Shown: positions 1 to 11,862, numbered from the stretch's first letter. The stretch: 64,000 bases of DNA from Oxytricha trifallax (GCA_000711775.1 ARYC01000087.1:1-64000); one strand, 5' to 3'. Notes: generated by a model not told the origin, from the letters alone. Program-made: numbers and translations.

Positions 1-585
1 AAAAAGCTTTTAAGTCTAATGAAATTAGGATGATAGAGATACCTAACTACCCTGAAATATCAGTTACTAACCTATATGATGATGCTATGAGTGATGCGGA
101 CGTAGCTCTCTACCTTCCATCAAAGCTACAGCTCTCTAATAAGTTGCCACAGAGAAACTTCTTCTTTAGTGTTCTTGCAACTCTGAAACCTGAGTACTTA
201 AATGAAGTTATTTAAGAAGCTCACAAGAAACGATACAGCCTCTCTCCTGAAGAAAAAGAGAAGCAAGGTATTAAAATAAGTGATACCTGGCTGTAGGAAC
301 TTCAAAAGCATCCTTTCATCTCAAGTAAGCTTAGTCTTCTAACTTCATAGAAAAACCTGGTACTACTATATACTTGATGAAAGAGCGCAGCAAATTGAAC
401 AGAGAGAGAAAGTCTCAATTAAAACATGAATTGAGTAAGAGGCTCTTCAAAGATTTATAAAAGCCAGAAGAGATGAAACATAGATGCAGAAGCAGCACTA
501 GGAGAAGAAATATAGCCCAAGCAAGCCTTAAGAGGAAGAAAAGAAAGAGAAGCTAAATCCCTTTACGGGCAAATTTAATATGTGA
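1..585 (+). pseudogene. TBE 22 kD protein gene, 5'-truncated by the window edge
   Basis: The frame opens with the conserved block MIEIPNYPEISVTNLY and runs to HPFISS. It then needs removal of a 26-nt intron (325-350, GTAAGC...TAACTTCATAG) to continue in frame as KKPGTTIYLMKE. Near 490 a one-base insertion relative to copy E throws the lysine/glutamate-rich tail out of frame; the family stop TGA is at 583-585. The function of the 22 kD TBE protein is unknown. The stop-free exons suggest recent decay. Confidence 0.8.
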
Positions 586-591
586 ACTTAT

Positions 592-1640
592 TCATTCGTT
601 TAAATCTAATACTTATTTATAAACACAAAATCTCCCTTCTCTTGCGCATACTATAGCTTTATCATCGCTGACTCTCTTAGCAGCACTCTTAATAAAATCG
701 ACTGTATCTATCTTTAAATCATGCATGAGATGGTAGAGCAGCAATTTCTTATAATTACCTTTCAATAACCCCCAATATAATTCAATTCCATTGAACTAAG
801 GGCTGTAAGGAACATTAAATACAGGTGTTATATTTAGCCTTTCATATTCCTTCCTTGAGTAAGTAGTTTTATGAACTGACAAGTTATCAACGAATAGAAT
901 AATTTCTTAGTCAGCGTACTTATCTCTGAGTTATTGCAAGAACTTAATATATTATTCAGTCTTTATAGAACGAGGGTGAATAACATAAGTCTCGAGGCCA
1001 CTATCTTCACTTATTCCACCAAGAATAGCATGAGTTTACACCTTAACATTTTAGTCATAAACTTCTTTATTACTATACCTCTTGTACCAAGACCTTGATA
1101 TAAAGGTAAGCAATGTAAATATAGCTTCATCAGCGTGTATGAACTTTATATTATGCTATTAAGACCTCTGCATTTAATCGAATATATAATTTAAATTATC
1201 CTTATAAAATGGAACATTAAAGTCAATCACTCTCTTAATGCGATTGACTGTCTTGTAAGATATCCCACTCTTTTTATATATGTTCGCTATAGATTAAGCA
1301 GAGATGTGAAGCTCAGGAAATTGGCGATGAAACATCACAGCCTCTAAGCTAGAGAGAAATGAGCCCAGTATTTAAGAGTCTTATCATTAATAAGATATTC
1401 AATATGATGCTGCTAAAATTTTAAGGGTCTCTTAGTCTTAGAATTAAGATGCTATCTCTTTAAATTCAATGCTAATAAACAGTGAGACCTCACAGTTGCT
1501 GGAGATTTATGGAGTAGCCTTGCTATAGACGTATAATTCAGAACAGGCTTGAGTGATTCACAATATTCATCACATCCATATCGCAACTTAAACAATAAAT
1601 CTATATACTCACTGTCATATACTGACCCAAAACCTCGCAT
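592..1640 (-). pseudogene. TBE 42 kD DDE transposase, single frameshift
   Basis: Read on the minus strand from ATG (1640) to TGA (594-592) with TAA/TAG as Gln, this matches the intact copy at 21138-22202 along its length. The DDE acidic residues are present in the motifs HADEAIF, LFVDNLSVHK and FNGIELYWG, placing it in the IS630/Tc1/mariner superfamily. One base is missing in the stretch reading SLAQR, just before VMFHRQFPEL, so the gene is frameshifted about a third of the way in. TBE transposases are known in Oxytricha to act in germline DNA elimination during macronuclear development; this copy would need repair or recoding. Confidence 0.88.
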
Positions 1641-1649
1641 ATACTCACT

Positions 1650-1778
1650 TAAAATACTAATATTTAAACATTAAACCCCTACATAAACCCTATTAAAACC
1701 CTAATAAAGTATGCACTAATAGTCTACTTTTATCAATCAAAAACTCAATCAAACTACTGAAAGGGTTTTGGGGTTTTG
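1650..1778. repeat. TBE A right terminal inverted repeat
   Basis: GC-richer strip holding repeated CCCTA/ACCCTAATA-like blocks and ending in GGTTTTGGGGTTTTG. It is the inverted counterpart of the left end of TBE B (2915 onward), sharing CTTTCAGTAGTTTGATTGAG. Two telomeric repeat units form the extreme terminus. Confidence 0.9.
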
Positions 1779-2519
1779 AATGTCCTCTTAATATTGAATG
1801 GGTCATAAAAATATACAATTTTAAATTTATGTAAATTTATGAAATTTCACATAAATAAAAAAGGGCAGGAAACTTCCTAGAGTGCAGGAGACTTCCTCCA
1901 CACTAAATTAATTATTAATCAAATTGAACAATTCACAAAACTCTGAATCAAATATTTAAATATAAAGATTTTTTCAATGATAAGACACTTAACTATTTTA
2001 TAATCTTAATTATTTTGAGATTATAATGTTAATTTTACTATAAATTTTAAAGTATCAATGATTTTATAAAAATTTTATAATATAACTTGAGTATAAGCCT
2101 ATATATTTTATTAGTTAATTTTATTTTTAATAGTTCATAGAGTTTCAATAAAAGATAATAAAATTATTTTTTCTCAATGTTTAATTGTATATATGAAACA
2201 AAAAATTGCTATTTAAAATTAATTGAATGGTTGATTGTTAATAACTACAAATTTCATTCTATTTTCTTTTCTCTATTTGAGTTAGTATTAAACTACGGGA
2301 GGGGGGGGGGACTAAGTCGGTGCAAAAAAAATTTTCGAAATCCTAAGTTGGTGGAAAATTATTTCCTTAAAAAACGTCAAAATCACAAGTCGGTGCAAGA
2401 TCAATTTTTGACATTTAATATCAATTTAATCATCTTACACCCCCCCATGAAACATATCAAAATTTATCAAAAATTACTTTTCAATTTCTGATTCTAACTC
2501 CTTCATGACATCTCGATCA
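1779..2519. other. Spacer between TBE A and B with short G-run/C-run repeat
   Basis: AT-rich and without convincing coding sequence. At 1862-1900 the motif GGCAGGAAACTTCC resembles the ends of the IES at 39676-40155. At 2297-2447 a block starts with a run of G and ends with a run of C (ACCCCCCC), and contains three versions of AAGTCGGTGCAA: a small inverted-repeat element. The ORF through it (2177-2491) has no protein-like composition. Confidence 0.5.
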
Positions 2520-2912
2520 TATGACACTAAGATATTAATATAAAAAAGAAATTATATATATAAAAAAAATATTTCTGTGGAACATATATTTGATTTAAGT
2601 AAAATAATGAAATATTTTTTCATTATTAAACCATATTAAGTCAATTAAGAACGAAGATTAGCAGTTAAAAACATCATTTAAATTTGCTGAAATCAATAAT
2701 GTCTGGCGAAAAATCAAATTCTAACACTCTGAGCAGTGTATTTTTTGCCAGACATTATTGATTTAAGCAAATGGAAATGATGTTCTTAGTTTTTAATTGA
2801 CTTAATATGGTATAATAATGAAAAAATATTACATTATTGTACTTAAATCAAATATATGTTCCTCAGAAATATTTAATTATAAATATAATTTCTTTTTTAT
2901 ATTAATATATTA
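2520..2912. repeat. Foldback (MITE-like) element beside TBE B
   Basis: The two halves are imperfect reverse complements: the left arm includes ATATTAATATAAAAAAGAAA and AATAATGTCTGGCGAAAA, the right arm TTTTTTGCCAGACATTATTG and TTTCTTTTTTATATTAATAT. The centre is a short unpaired stretch around 2725. It ends exactly beside the TBE B terminus, so B either inserted at its edge or was captured with it. Confidence 0.8.
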
Positions 2913-3075
2913 GTCAAAACTCAAAAACCCTTTCAGTAGTTTGATTGAGTTTTTGATTGATAAAAGTAGACTATTAACGCATACTTTATTAGGGTTTTAG
3001 TAGGGTCTATGTAGGGGTTCAATTTTTAAATATTAGTAATTTAAGTGAGTATATAAAGCTAGTTTTTTTAATATT

Positions 3076-3595
3076 TCACACAGACATAAGCTTAGAGTCA
3101 TGCGGCAGTTCTCTGAATTATATCTTTCTAAGTTGTAATTTGATTGTATTTAGCGTTACTTCAGGTTCATCGCTTGGTTTGATTATTGTAGAGTATGCAA
3201 GCAATCTGAGGCATCCATTGATTTTATTTTTTCGAGATATTGCTTAATTCTTTACTTAGAATCTCTCTCATTCTTAAAGTTAAAGTAATCATTCCTTGCC
3301 ATAATACTCTCTATTATTATTTCTGCTAATGCCCATATAGCCAAGCTATATCCTCATCTCTCCAATCTTCTCTCTCAGGGAAATATCCAGGAGTGCCTCG
3401 TACATTTCCTAGCGCAGAGGCTTCTAATGATAAAATTCACTTAGGTATATGATAATAGTAGAGTATAAGACAGTCTGGTAAATTCTTTGCTGGGAGATAA
3501 GTAAATTAAATCACCATAAAAGTCTTATAGTTGACATATTTCCTCAGCATATTTAACATTTTAGTAAACTAAAAAGTTCCTAAAGAAGTTTTGTT
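3076..3595 (-). pseudogene. 57 kD zinc-finger/kinase gene fragment of TBE B
   Basis: Only the C-terminal kinase part is left: GTPGYFPEREDWRDED, equivalent to GTPGYYPEREDWRDGD in TBE F, and the tail IQFRELPHDSKL ending at TGA (3078-3076). The zinc fingers, the HRDLKPEN loop and the start are absent; the fragment runs straight into promoter-type DNA (GGAGGTCCTCC) near 3600. Dead remnant. Confidence 0.8.
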
Positions 3596-3910
3596 TTTCT
3601 AGGAGGTCCTCCAAATCAAGTTTGAACTAATTTGAAGGTAAAGTTATTAAATTATTTAATTTAATATTCTCCTAATTAAGTTTTAACCTTAAAATTTAAC
3701 TCCTAATAAAGTTTAAACTTAATTTGGAGGACCTCCTAAAATAATTAAACATTATTAGGAGCAATTTAATGGAGATAGATTGATAAAAATGAAATCAATC
3801 TGTGAAACTTTGAGCAAGTTTTTCAATGCTTCTCCGCATATCTTTTGAAGGTTGACCTCCGTTAGGTTATCTCTATTTATTCATTAACATTTCTAGAAAG
3901 AGGAAGCAAG

Positions 3911-4053
3911 ATGGAGTCTATGAATGAGGCAATGAAGAGAATTTAATCTCAAAATTTAATAGGAAAATTTGGAAGTAAAGAGGACCTATATATATATTTG
4001 GTATAGCAAGGTAAGTTCTTAGCTAATATTTATATATTATCATAGTTGGATTT
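3911..4053 (+). pseudogene. 22 kD gene first exon of TBE B, cut by TBE C
   Basis: ATG at 3911 gives MESMNEAMKRIQSQNLIGKF, matching other 22 kD starts. A GTAAGT...CATAG intron (4011-4045, 35 nt) follows YLVQQ; eight bases later the C4A4 end of TBE C begins. Because 35 is not a multiple of three, this copy supports the intron reading: without splicing the frame is lost. Confidence 0.75.
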
Positions 4054-4433
4054 CAAAACCCCAAAACCCCTTAATGAGGTTTATAAGTGCTTTGATTTGT
4101 AGGGAATTTGTTAGGGGTTGGGGTTATTAATAGGTTTTAATGTGAAATATTTAGTAAATGTATTTAATTTAATCACTAAAAATGCACTTTTGGATCATGC
4201 TGGAGAGGTCTAAAGTTTATCTTGCTTAACCACAACTCTATTTGCTCTTGATATGTCTGATCTTGAGTTTGGTTTTATTATTATTGAGTCTGCCATTTGT
4301 TTTATTGATTGTGAGACTCTTGTTTTATCTATAATTTATTTTATTCTTTGCTTAGCATCTTTCTCGCACCTTGTAGAATAGTAATCGTTGCGAGGCATAT
4401 AGCAATCTATTATTATTGCTGCTAATGCCCATT
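4054..4433. mobile_element. TBE C, left end plus kinase fragment, interrupted by TBE D
   Basis: Begins CAAAACCCCAAAACCCC then TTAATGAGG, the second TIR subtype. Downstream on the minus strand is the 57 kD C-terminus, with stop TGA at 4175-4173 and tail RPLQHDPKVHF. It breaks inside the kinase codons for the WALAAIIIE region, where TBE D begins at 4434. The three bases before D are ATT, fitting the ANT target preference of TBEs. The rest of C is not in the window. Confidence 0.85.
4173..4432 (-). pseudogene. 57 kD kinase C-terminal fragment of TBE C
   Basis: Read on the minus strand it matches the last ~85 residues of the TBE F kinase (DYYSTRCEKDA, SKINFRPL). Nothing upstream survives because TBE D interrupts it. 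Its near identity to F indicates a recent, same-subfamily element. Confidence 0.8.
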
Positions 4434-4572
4434 CAAAACCCCAAAACCCCTTAGTGAGGTTTATAAGTGCTTTGATTAGTAGGGTAAAGTTGGGGTTTTA
4501 TTAGGGTTAGTAGAGAAAACGCAAGTTTATTGAGACTTTAATATGTATTTAATGAGTATTAGTTTAATTATA

Positions 4573-6017
4573 TCACATGAATTTTACTTGCTTGTCTTTG
4601 TTGTATCTCTTGAATCTCGCTTTCTTTAGTGGTTCGAGCATATCGTCTAAGGATTGTCTTGGATATGCTGGAGCTCTTACTATTATCTTCTCTACAATCT
4701 TCTTTATTTCTTAGCAAACATCATCTTGTTTTATGTGCTTCTCAGCTAGATTTATTGATTATTTTTCATATTTTGTATTAATGTAAGTCATGCTTTCCAT
4801 ATCGCACTCTAAAAAATTATTGCAGCTACTGCCCAAACATCCCACTAATAGAGCCATTAGTCCATTTCTCTCTGATTGGGAAGTAACCTGGAGTACCAAG
4901 AACCTTTGCTAAGGTTACAATCTCTTATCTTAAGGCTCTATTAAAATCGATTACAACTACTCAAAAGGGCAAAGGTTTAGCATAACATTTTCAGGCTTCA
5001 AATCTCTATGAACGTATCCAAGCTCGTGAGTTCCTAAACACCCTTTATCATATTAGATAGAATATCATTCAAGTCATCTGGGTATCTGTTTTAATATAGA
5101 TAATCTCGGAGAGTCATTTCAAACTTTTTAGCCTTAGTGCGATGAAACCAAACCCTAAAATAACACCATCTAGCTTGAGCAAATTCTTGCAATCTTTTTT
5201 CTAAGCCTCTCTAAGTACAATATATTCGTTAGCAAACTCATTTTGATACTGCTCGTTTTTAAGGAGATAGCTGAAAGGATATACCTTGTAGGCATAGTCA
5301 TCAACCACTATGAGTCTTGCTTTAGCAGGTACGTTTATATGTAAGTAGTTTTCAATACAACTGCTAAGGTCTACTGCATTTAGTGCAGGAATATACATGG
5401 CTCTCTCTTAAAAGCATGCTAAAAAGACATTACCAGCAGGTTGATTCATTAATTCTATTCGCTTCTGCCTCTTGAGCTTCTCCTGTTGTTATTTTTAAGT
5501 CTCAAGATTATTAGATTTTCATTTAGCGGGCACGAATTTCTAAGTCTCTTTATCTTAAATCAAGAACTCACTTAGGTGATGCTTCTGCATATGTTTCTTA
5601 ACTTTAGCTGAGTGAGTATAAGACTTCTCACAAGTCGTGCACTAGTAACTGCCATCGACCTTATCATGCTTAAAATACACCTTAGCTTTCCCAGAGTGAA
5701 CCTCTTTCATATGTCTTTCAAACTGGAATCAGTAGAGAAAAACTTTAGCAGTCTTAGCATTCAAAAGTTTTAATCCTTTAAATCTAAAGCTGTTCCTTTT
5801 CTTCCTCAACATCTTTTATTAATGTTTAAACTTCTATTTCAGCTTTCTCCTTCATGTTTTAAACCTATATAATAAAAACCTGTGCTTCAAAATCAAGAGC
5901 TCTTAGCTCTGCCTCCCTCTCAATATATATAACTTCTTGTTTCTTGGTTGAACCAAAGTTAAGCATTGATTGACCTGCTCCTAAAAGTGCCGCTCTACGA
6001 TTCAAGTGGACCGCCAT
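4573..6017 (-). pseudogene. 57 kD zinc-finger/protein-kinase gene of TBE D
   Basis: Start ATG at 6017 (MAVHLNRRAALLGAGQSMLN), stop TGA at 4575-4573. N-terminal C2H2-like fingers (CQDC, then CTTCEKSYTHSAKVKKHMQKHH), then a kinase fold with VVDDYAYKVYPFSYLL (presumed lysine region), a catalytic region resembling HRDLKPEN, and IDFNRA in place of DFG. A frameshift lies between the first CxxC and FERHMKEVHSG (around 5715-5740), so the copy is broken. 1,445 nt is not a multiple of three, consistent with that. The kinase substrate is unknown. Confidence 0.8.
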
Positions 6018-6296
6018 GTTTAAATTCAAATTTAAATTTCTATTATAAAGCTCTTAAAACCTCTATAGCTATAGCTGGAATATATAGGAGTTGCTACAGC
6101 ATTAATGATGGTTTGATCTCAGCTCTAAGACTTCATATTTATACTCAGTTTATAACTATAATTTTTGTAATTTTGCACTTAATAATTTTGATTATGGTAC
6201 CAAATCAGATAAAGTTCAGGTTGGTACTGGTACCAATTAAGTTTTGAACCAGATTGGAACTTTTCCATTAAAACCTCACTGGATTAAAACTAGGTA

Positions 6297-7100
6297 AGCT
6301 AAAATTTTTTAAAAATAAATCGAATTTAATTTGAAATATACATTAATGAATATAAAGGTGCAAAGGTGAATTAAGACAATTAAGAATGCATAAGGTAAAG
6401 CCCTAATTAGGGCATTTAATTTAGTTATTTCTCAATAAGCTGATTTCTAATCAACCCAAGATATTCTGACTGCCTTCCTTGAGCTTATAAGCTCATAAGT
6501 GTGGGCTTATAAGCCAAAATCTTCCAAAATCACCCACATCAAGGGTCATTTTCCAAAAATCTGTTTTTTAAGTAAAAGTCTTATAGAGGGCTATAATGCC
6601 CATTTTATGTTAATTCTTAATTAAAGTTGAAATTATTAATTAAAATTTTAAATTCATATTTTAAAACGTAATAAATTTAAGCCTGATTTAAATTCTCTAT
6701 AGAGAATTCTATTAAAACTAATTTAAGTTTAATTTTTAATGATTTTTAATAATTAAAACCTAATAATTTCTACTTTATTTAAGAATTAACATAAAATGGG
6801 CATTATAGCCCTCTATAAGACTTTTACTTAAAAAACAGATTTTTGGAAAATGACCCTTGAAGTGGTGTTTGGAAGATTTTGAGCTTATAAGCCCACACTT
6901 ATGAGCTTATAAGCTCAAGGAAGGAAGTCAGAATATCTTGGGTTGATTAGAAATAAGCTTATTGAGAAATAACTAAATTAAATGCCCTAATTAGGGCTTT
7001 ACCTTATACATTCTTAATTATCTTAATTAACCTTTACACCTTTAAATTCAATAATGTATATTTCAAATTAAATTCGATTTATTTTCAAAAAATTCTACCT
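6297..7100. repeat. 804-bp foldback element inserted in TBE D promoter region
   Basis: Arms of roughly 340 bp are near-perfect reverse complements (for example TTGAGCTTATAAGCTCATAA and TTATGAGCTTATAAGCTCAA) around a ~140-bp AT-rich centre. It is flanked by TA on both sides. TBE E carries the uninterrupted site CTAGGTACTAATTAAG at about 27087-27102, so insertion duplicated TA. It has no coding capacity: a Tc1/mariner-type MITE or foldback transposon is the best description. Confidence 0.88.
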
Positions 7101-7102
7101 TA

Positions 7103-7389
7103 CTAATTAAGTTTTGGTACTATTAAATTGGTACCAATTAAACTTAAACGAATTTAGTACCGGTACTAATTAAATTTAAACAAATTTAGTACTAATTTAA
7201 TGGAACTAAATTGATAAAAATGGAGCTCCATCTCTGAAGTTTGTTACAGCTTCTGCGAACCTTCTCCACGTATCTTTACAGGGTTGACCTCCTATAAGAT
7301 GCCCATATTTAATAGTAAGATTTTAAAGGAAAGGATCCAGAAGTCTATAAATTAAAACTTGAAATTCATTAATAGGAAGAGGAACAAAG
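7103..7389. promoter_or_regulatory. Divergent promoter region of TBE D
   Basis: Lies between the starts of the 57 kD and 22 kD genes. Contains iterated GGTACC/GTACTAATTAA palindromic words, then a conserved stretch (GGTTGACCTCCTATAAGATG) present at the same place in TBEs B, E and F. The conservation of non-coding words suggests transcription or transposase-binding sites; no core promoter can be proved. Confidence 0.45.
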
Positions 7390-8084
7390 ATGGAATCATT
7401 CAATGAACAAATGAAAAGGGTTGAGGCTCAAGAAATGATATCAAGATTCAGAAGCAAGGAGGATCTCTATCGATACCTTACTTAGCATGGTAAAATAAAT
7501 TGATGTTAATCAACGATGTATACAGTTGGTCTATTCCTTCCAACGATGGAAGGTACTAAAATATCATTCTTAAAAGCAATACTCTGCGAGGAGAAGAAAG
7601 CATTTAAAAACAAAGAAATCAAACTGATTGAAATACCTAACTACCCAGAGATTTCAGTCACAAATCTCTACGAGGATGCAATGAAAGATGATGAAGTGGT
7701 TATTTACCTTCCTAGCAAGAAGCAGCTCTCAAATAAGTTGCCTGAAAGAAAATTCTTCTTTGGTGTTCTTGGTACAATCAAAGAGGATTATTTGAGAGAA
7801 ATTATAGAAGAAGCTCATAAGAAACGCTACTCTATTTCTCCTGAAGATTAAAAGAAGCAAGGAATACTAATAAGCGAGACGTGGCTAGCAAAGCTTAAGA
7901 AGCATCCTTATCTCTCTAGTAAACTTTGATTTATAACTTTTTAGGGAAACCTGGAACTGGTATATTTCTAATGAAAGAGAATGCAAAGGTTCACAGAGAG
8001 AGAAAGTCTCAAACCATTCATTAAGTTAGCAAGAGACTTTATAATGAAGTTTAAAAGTCTGATGAAATGAACATAGATGCTATC
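7390..8084 (+). pseudogene. 22 kD gene of TBE D, 3'-truncated
   Basis: ATG at 7390 (MESFNEQMKRVEAQEMISRF). Intron 1 is 7490-7525 (36 nt, GTAAAA...ATACAG); it contains an in-frame TGA, so it must be removed to read into VGLFLPTMEGTK. Intron 2 is 7919-7944 (26 nt, GTAAAC...TTTTTAG). After splicing the frame continues RKPGTGIFLMKE and HRERKSQ. Homology stops after MNIDA near 8084. Apart from the lost tail the exons look intact. Function unknown. Confidence 0.82.
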
Positions 8085-8848
8085 TGTGTAAAAATTAAAT
8101 CTAAGATAAGTTTATTTTAAACTGAATAGTTATGAATAAATTATAATATGTAAAATTAATAGTTAATTTTCAATATTTTGTTTCCTTTTTATGCTTATAT
8201 GGAAACCTTAAGTATTCAAAATATAAATAGTTAAGATAGTTTATATATTTTAATTATTTACTATATATTTATTAATTCATTAGAATGGTTAAAAAATGTT
8301 TAGTCAATTATAATTAATTTTTATAATTATCGCTAAAAATAGATATTGATTACTAAAAAATAATGAATTTGTTTATATTTAACAAACATTACTTACAAAT
8401 ATAGTATTATAAGTAGTGCAAAATTAACAAGCTTATGTTACTTTTGCCCACTATATGATAAAAAAATTATTTCTGCATTTCATTTATTCAAAAAATTGGT
8501 AATTATATCAATTAAAAATAATTAAGACTAGATCTTTAGTTTTTTTTAAGTATCATTGCTAGATGATACTATTAATTAATTATAATTTAATTTACTTCTT
8601 AAAGTCTAAATAATTCCTGTAAATATGAAATAATCAAATGTAGTCCAAATGTTAAATAATTAATTTTCTAGAGATATAATAAAATATAAATTTATCGAAT
8701 AAAATTTTCATGAATTTTATAAATAATTTGAGTATTTTATTTTTAAGAAATTATAAATTTATCTAGATCACTTTTAATTCCTAAAATTTAAGTAAGATTG
8801 TTTGGATCATGGATTATAATTGAATTTTGATTTTAAAGAAATTTAATC
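8085..8848. other. AT-rich spacer, nothing recognised
   Basis: About 80% A+T, no open coding-like frame and no clear repeat. Likely germline-limited DNA or an IES next to the following segment. Confidence 0.5.
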
Positions 8849-9574
8849 TCATTATTTAAATTTGCTTCTATTAGAACCTGTATATATCTCTAAGTCAGAG
8901 TCATTTTATTTAATCAAACCTCTTTTTGGAGTTACTATTTCATTTTACTTGGACTTTTGCTTTTTCTTATTCTTGGATTTGGCATTTGTAGAAGGAGACT
9001 CAATGAATTTCAAATCATTTAATATAATCTATTATTTGGAGTTACTACTTTTATCAATTTAGCTGCTACCAGAATTATCAGTGGGAGATTAAAGTTTATT
9101 TATGTTTTGCTTCATATTTTACAGAATAACTTGTCTTGCTATACCCCTGAATAACTTTTGTCTCAAAGTTTCATTATTGTCGCTTTAATCTTGTTCTATG
9201 ATTTAAGTTAGTAATTTCTATGAGTATTTACTCTTCAAATTCTTTTTATCAATGAATCTCGCTAAGTCTTCAAATAGTTAAGATTATGAATTAGTATCAT
9301 TAGTATACGTCTATTAATTAAAGTTGGTAGGGCTCACAACCTTTTAGCTCATGAATTTAGCCATATTTAATTGATCTATGTTGAATATGATTGAGAGTAA
9401 GTAGTTGTTCAAGTTCAAGTTCTTCATAATATTTGAAATATCAGTCTCCTGATCATAGCTTAATTTTGCTTAAAGTATCATATTTTCTTTTGGAGTGTAC
9501 TTGATTATTTTTTTACATATAAGCAGCTTTTTAAAAGAAATTCCAAAATATTCTCTAATTGATATTTAGAGAAT
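8849..9574 (-). CDS. MDS encoding the C-terminal ~240 residues of an unidentified protein
   Basis: On the minus strand a frame with only TAA/TAG (Gln) codons runs from just after a TGA at 9577-9575 to a TGA at 8851-8849. It reads REYFGISFKKLLICKKIIKY near the start, a mixed hydrophobic/charged middle (LFEDLARFIDKKNLKSKY), and a basic tail (NAKSKNKKKQKSKQ). Amino-acid composition and the absence of TGA over 240 codons in AT-rich DNA argue for real coding sequence. No start codon is nearby, so earlier MDSs of this gene must lie elsewhere. Family not recognised. Confidence 0.65.
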
Positions 9575-9855
9575 TCAAATCCCTTCTTCAATTAATAAAT
9601 GAAATTATTTCGCATGATTAATATTTTTGTTTTATTTTTTGATATTCTAATTAAAATAACTATTTATTACTATTATTGTAGAATAAATTCGATTTGAATC
9701 AATTTAATTTAAAAAAATGAATAAAAAAGAGAGATAAAAACTCAAATTAGGTGAATTAGATCTTAAAACCCCAATGCTGTTATTTACAATTTTTTGTAGA
9801 CGATAGAAATTAATCAAAATGCAATTACTCTTAACTTAATATCATATAACTCACT

Positions 9856-11279
9856 TCACAAATTTGCCAATCTCTCTCTCAAGGTCTTGAGCTGCTCCTG
9901 CCTCTCGCGGTCCAGGTTCTTGATCTCTTCGCATTCTCCATTCTTAGGTCTGAATTTCAATGCTTCCTTCATCAACGAATCCACGGTGTCCTGGGTAAGG
10001 GCGGGCTTGAATCTCTGCAGGAACTGAGGGGGGAGGTGGGGGGCGCTCTGCATCAGCATGGGCAGGTCCTTCTTGAATCTCTTCATGACGCTATCTCTTC
10101 TCTGCCTTTCCTTGCTTATTGACAGGGGTCTCTTGTCTCTGTCAGCAGCTCGGTTCATGATGTTGTCTACAGTCTCATTATTCTTGATTGGGTCTTAGTT
10201 GGTGGGAGGCACTCAGAATGTCAAGCTTCGGAAAACTTTAATTGGGGTCTTTCAAATTGTTGAATTTTACAGAGAGCTTGTTGCAGGCGAATTCGATGAT
10301 TATTAGCAAGCCACCATAGTCGTATTGTACCTCGATCGAGAGAGCGCAGCCTGAGCTAGAGAGTTACAAGTAACTGAACAAGCAGCTGTTTACCAGACAA
10401 AGATTATGAGATGAATACTTTTGCTGATGACGCCAGGTAGTTGGAATATTCAAAATCACTCGACCCTCAGAGTCCTCATAAGTCGGCTCCATGCAGTGAG
10501 TGCCCTAATGTATGCGACCTAAGCCAACGCATGCAGAGTGCTGCCCCCAAACAGGCCAGTTTGACTGTCATAGACTAGGGTGCCAAAAATCCTGATTTAG
10601 AAGAGTTTATTCTGATACACTTTAGAACTAGAGTAGTATAGTTTTCGCTAGGCGCAATGCACTAGAGCTTCGTGCTTTGGCATAAGAGTTTAGTGCCTTT
10701 GGCTACTCATGAGTATTCAGGATGCCAACTGGCTTGGTGGCTGAGCCAACGGTATCTGGACAGCAGGCGTTCTTGAGATAATTGCTGGGACTCGCCCCCT
10801 GATTGCTTAGCTTGGGTAATAGGTTACGTTGAGCTCCTTCCCTAAATCTCGCTATCAAATACTATTGTTTAAGCTTACCTGGTGAGAGGAGGCGAAGCAT
10901 CTAATGTGGGATCCAACAAGCCGCTCATGGTTTGGTGGTGTGTCGAATCATCATGAGAACATCCAATATGGCGGCCGCCATCTTCCTTCTCTATTCTAAA
11001 AACTCCATTCAAGGTCTCGTCCACTAATGTCGAATAAAAGAACGTGGAGCGCGAGCCAAGAATACTGCTGACCACTCGTCAGAGTGCTCCCCGGCTTCTA
11101 TTAGATACCAATATGTTGCTCAGGAGATTGCCAAGGCGCTGTTGGAAAGATGTCTTGGTGAGCAGGGGATCGTCGAACTCAAGATTATCGAGCAGTAGAT
11201 CCTCTGATGGGTCCTCCAGCAACTATGGGTCGTCTTGCTGGCTGAGCGGGGCGTTAGAATTGAAAAGCAGTAGGTTCAT
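9856..11279 (-). pseudogene. Decayed gene of element X1, function unknown
   Basis: Begins ATG (11279) MNLLLFNSNAPLSQQDDPQ and passes through an acidic N-terminal part. A frame change leads to KEDGGRHIGCSHDDSTHHQ, then a GTAAGC donor-like site, a part reading ILNIPTTWRHQQKYSSHN, and finally a basic, helical C-terminus (MKRFKKDLPMLMQ, LQRFKPALTQDTVDSLMKEA) ending TGA 9858-9856. X2 conserves the same peptides while differing at many silent-looking positions, so the gene was once under selection. Several frame breaks make this copy non-functional as it stands. No domain recognised. Confidence 0.6.
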
Positions 11280-11392
11280 ATGTTGGATTCGTGGCGTTGT
11301 TAGAGATTCTAAAGTAATATTATAGGGGTTTGAGGATTTATAATAATTAAATTCAGCAATTCGTCATTTTGGTAGCTTTAGTAGAATAGCCT

Positions 11393-11862
<470 letters not shown>

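Larger units (their letters stand above)
1..1778. mobile_element. TBE A, right-hand part of a telomere-bearing element
   Basis: The segment enters from the left edge inside the 22 kD gene (+), continues through the 42 kD transposase gene (-), and ends in a terminal repeat whose last bases read GGTTTTGGGGTTTTG, the complement of C4A4C4A4C. This is the right half of the TBE gene order 57 kD(-), 22 kD(+), 42 kD(-). Just inside the C4A4 blocks the terminal repeat reads CTTTCAGTAG, shared with TBE B but not with C-F, so A and B form one subfamily. The left part lies outside the window. Confidence 0.9.
2915..4053. mobile_element. TBE B, left-hand part, interrupted by TBE C
   Basis: Starts with CAAAACTCAAAAACCC, a mutated C4A4 end, followed by the A/B-type inverted repeat. 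Then come the C-terminal part of the 57 kD gene (-), the divergent promoter, and the first exon of the 22 kD gene (+). It stops where another TBE terminus begins at 4054. The 57 kD gene has lost its N-terminal half, so B was internally deleted. Confidence 0.85.
4434..8084. mobile_element. TBE D, left 3.65 kb, lacking its transposase end
   Basis: Starts with CAAAACCCCAAAACCCC, then 57 kD (-), an inserted foldback element, the divergent promoter and 22 kD (+). TBE homology ends abruptly near 8084 inside the 22 kD tail (after NIDA) and is followed by AT-rich DNA, so the 42 kD gene and right terminus are missing. A deletion or rearrangement, not a clean transposition end, made this junction. Confidence 0.85.

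Noticed and set aside
2177..2491. 104-codon frame through the G-run/C-run block
   Set aside because: Overlaps short repeats and homopolymers; no protein-like segment.
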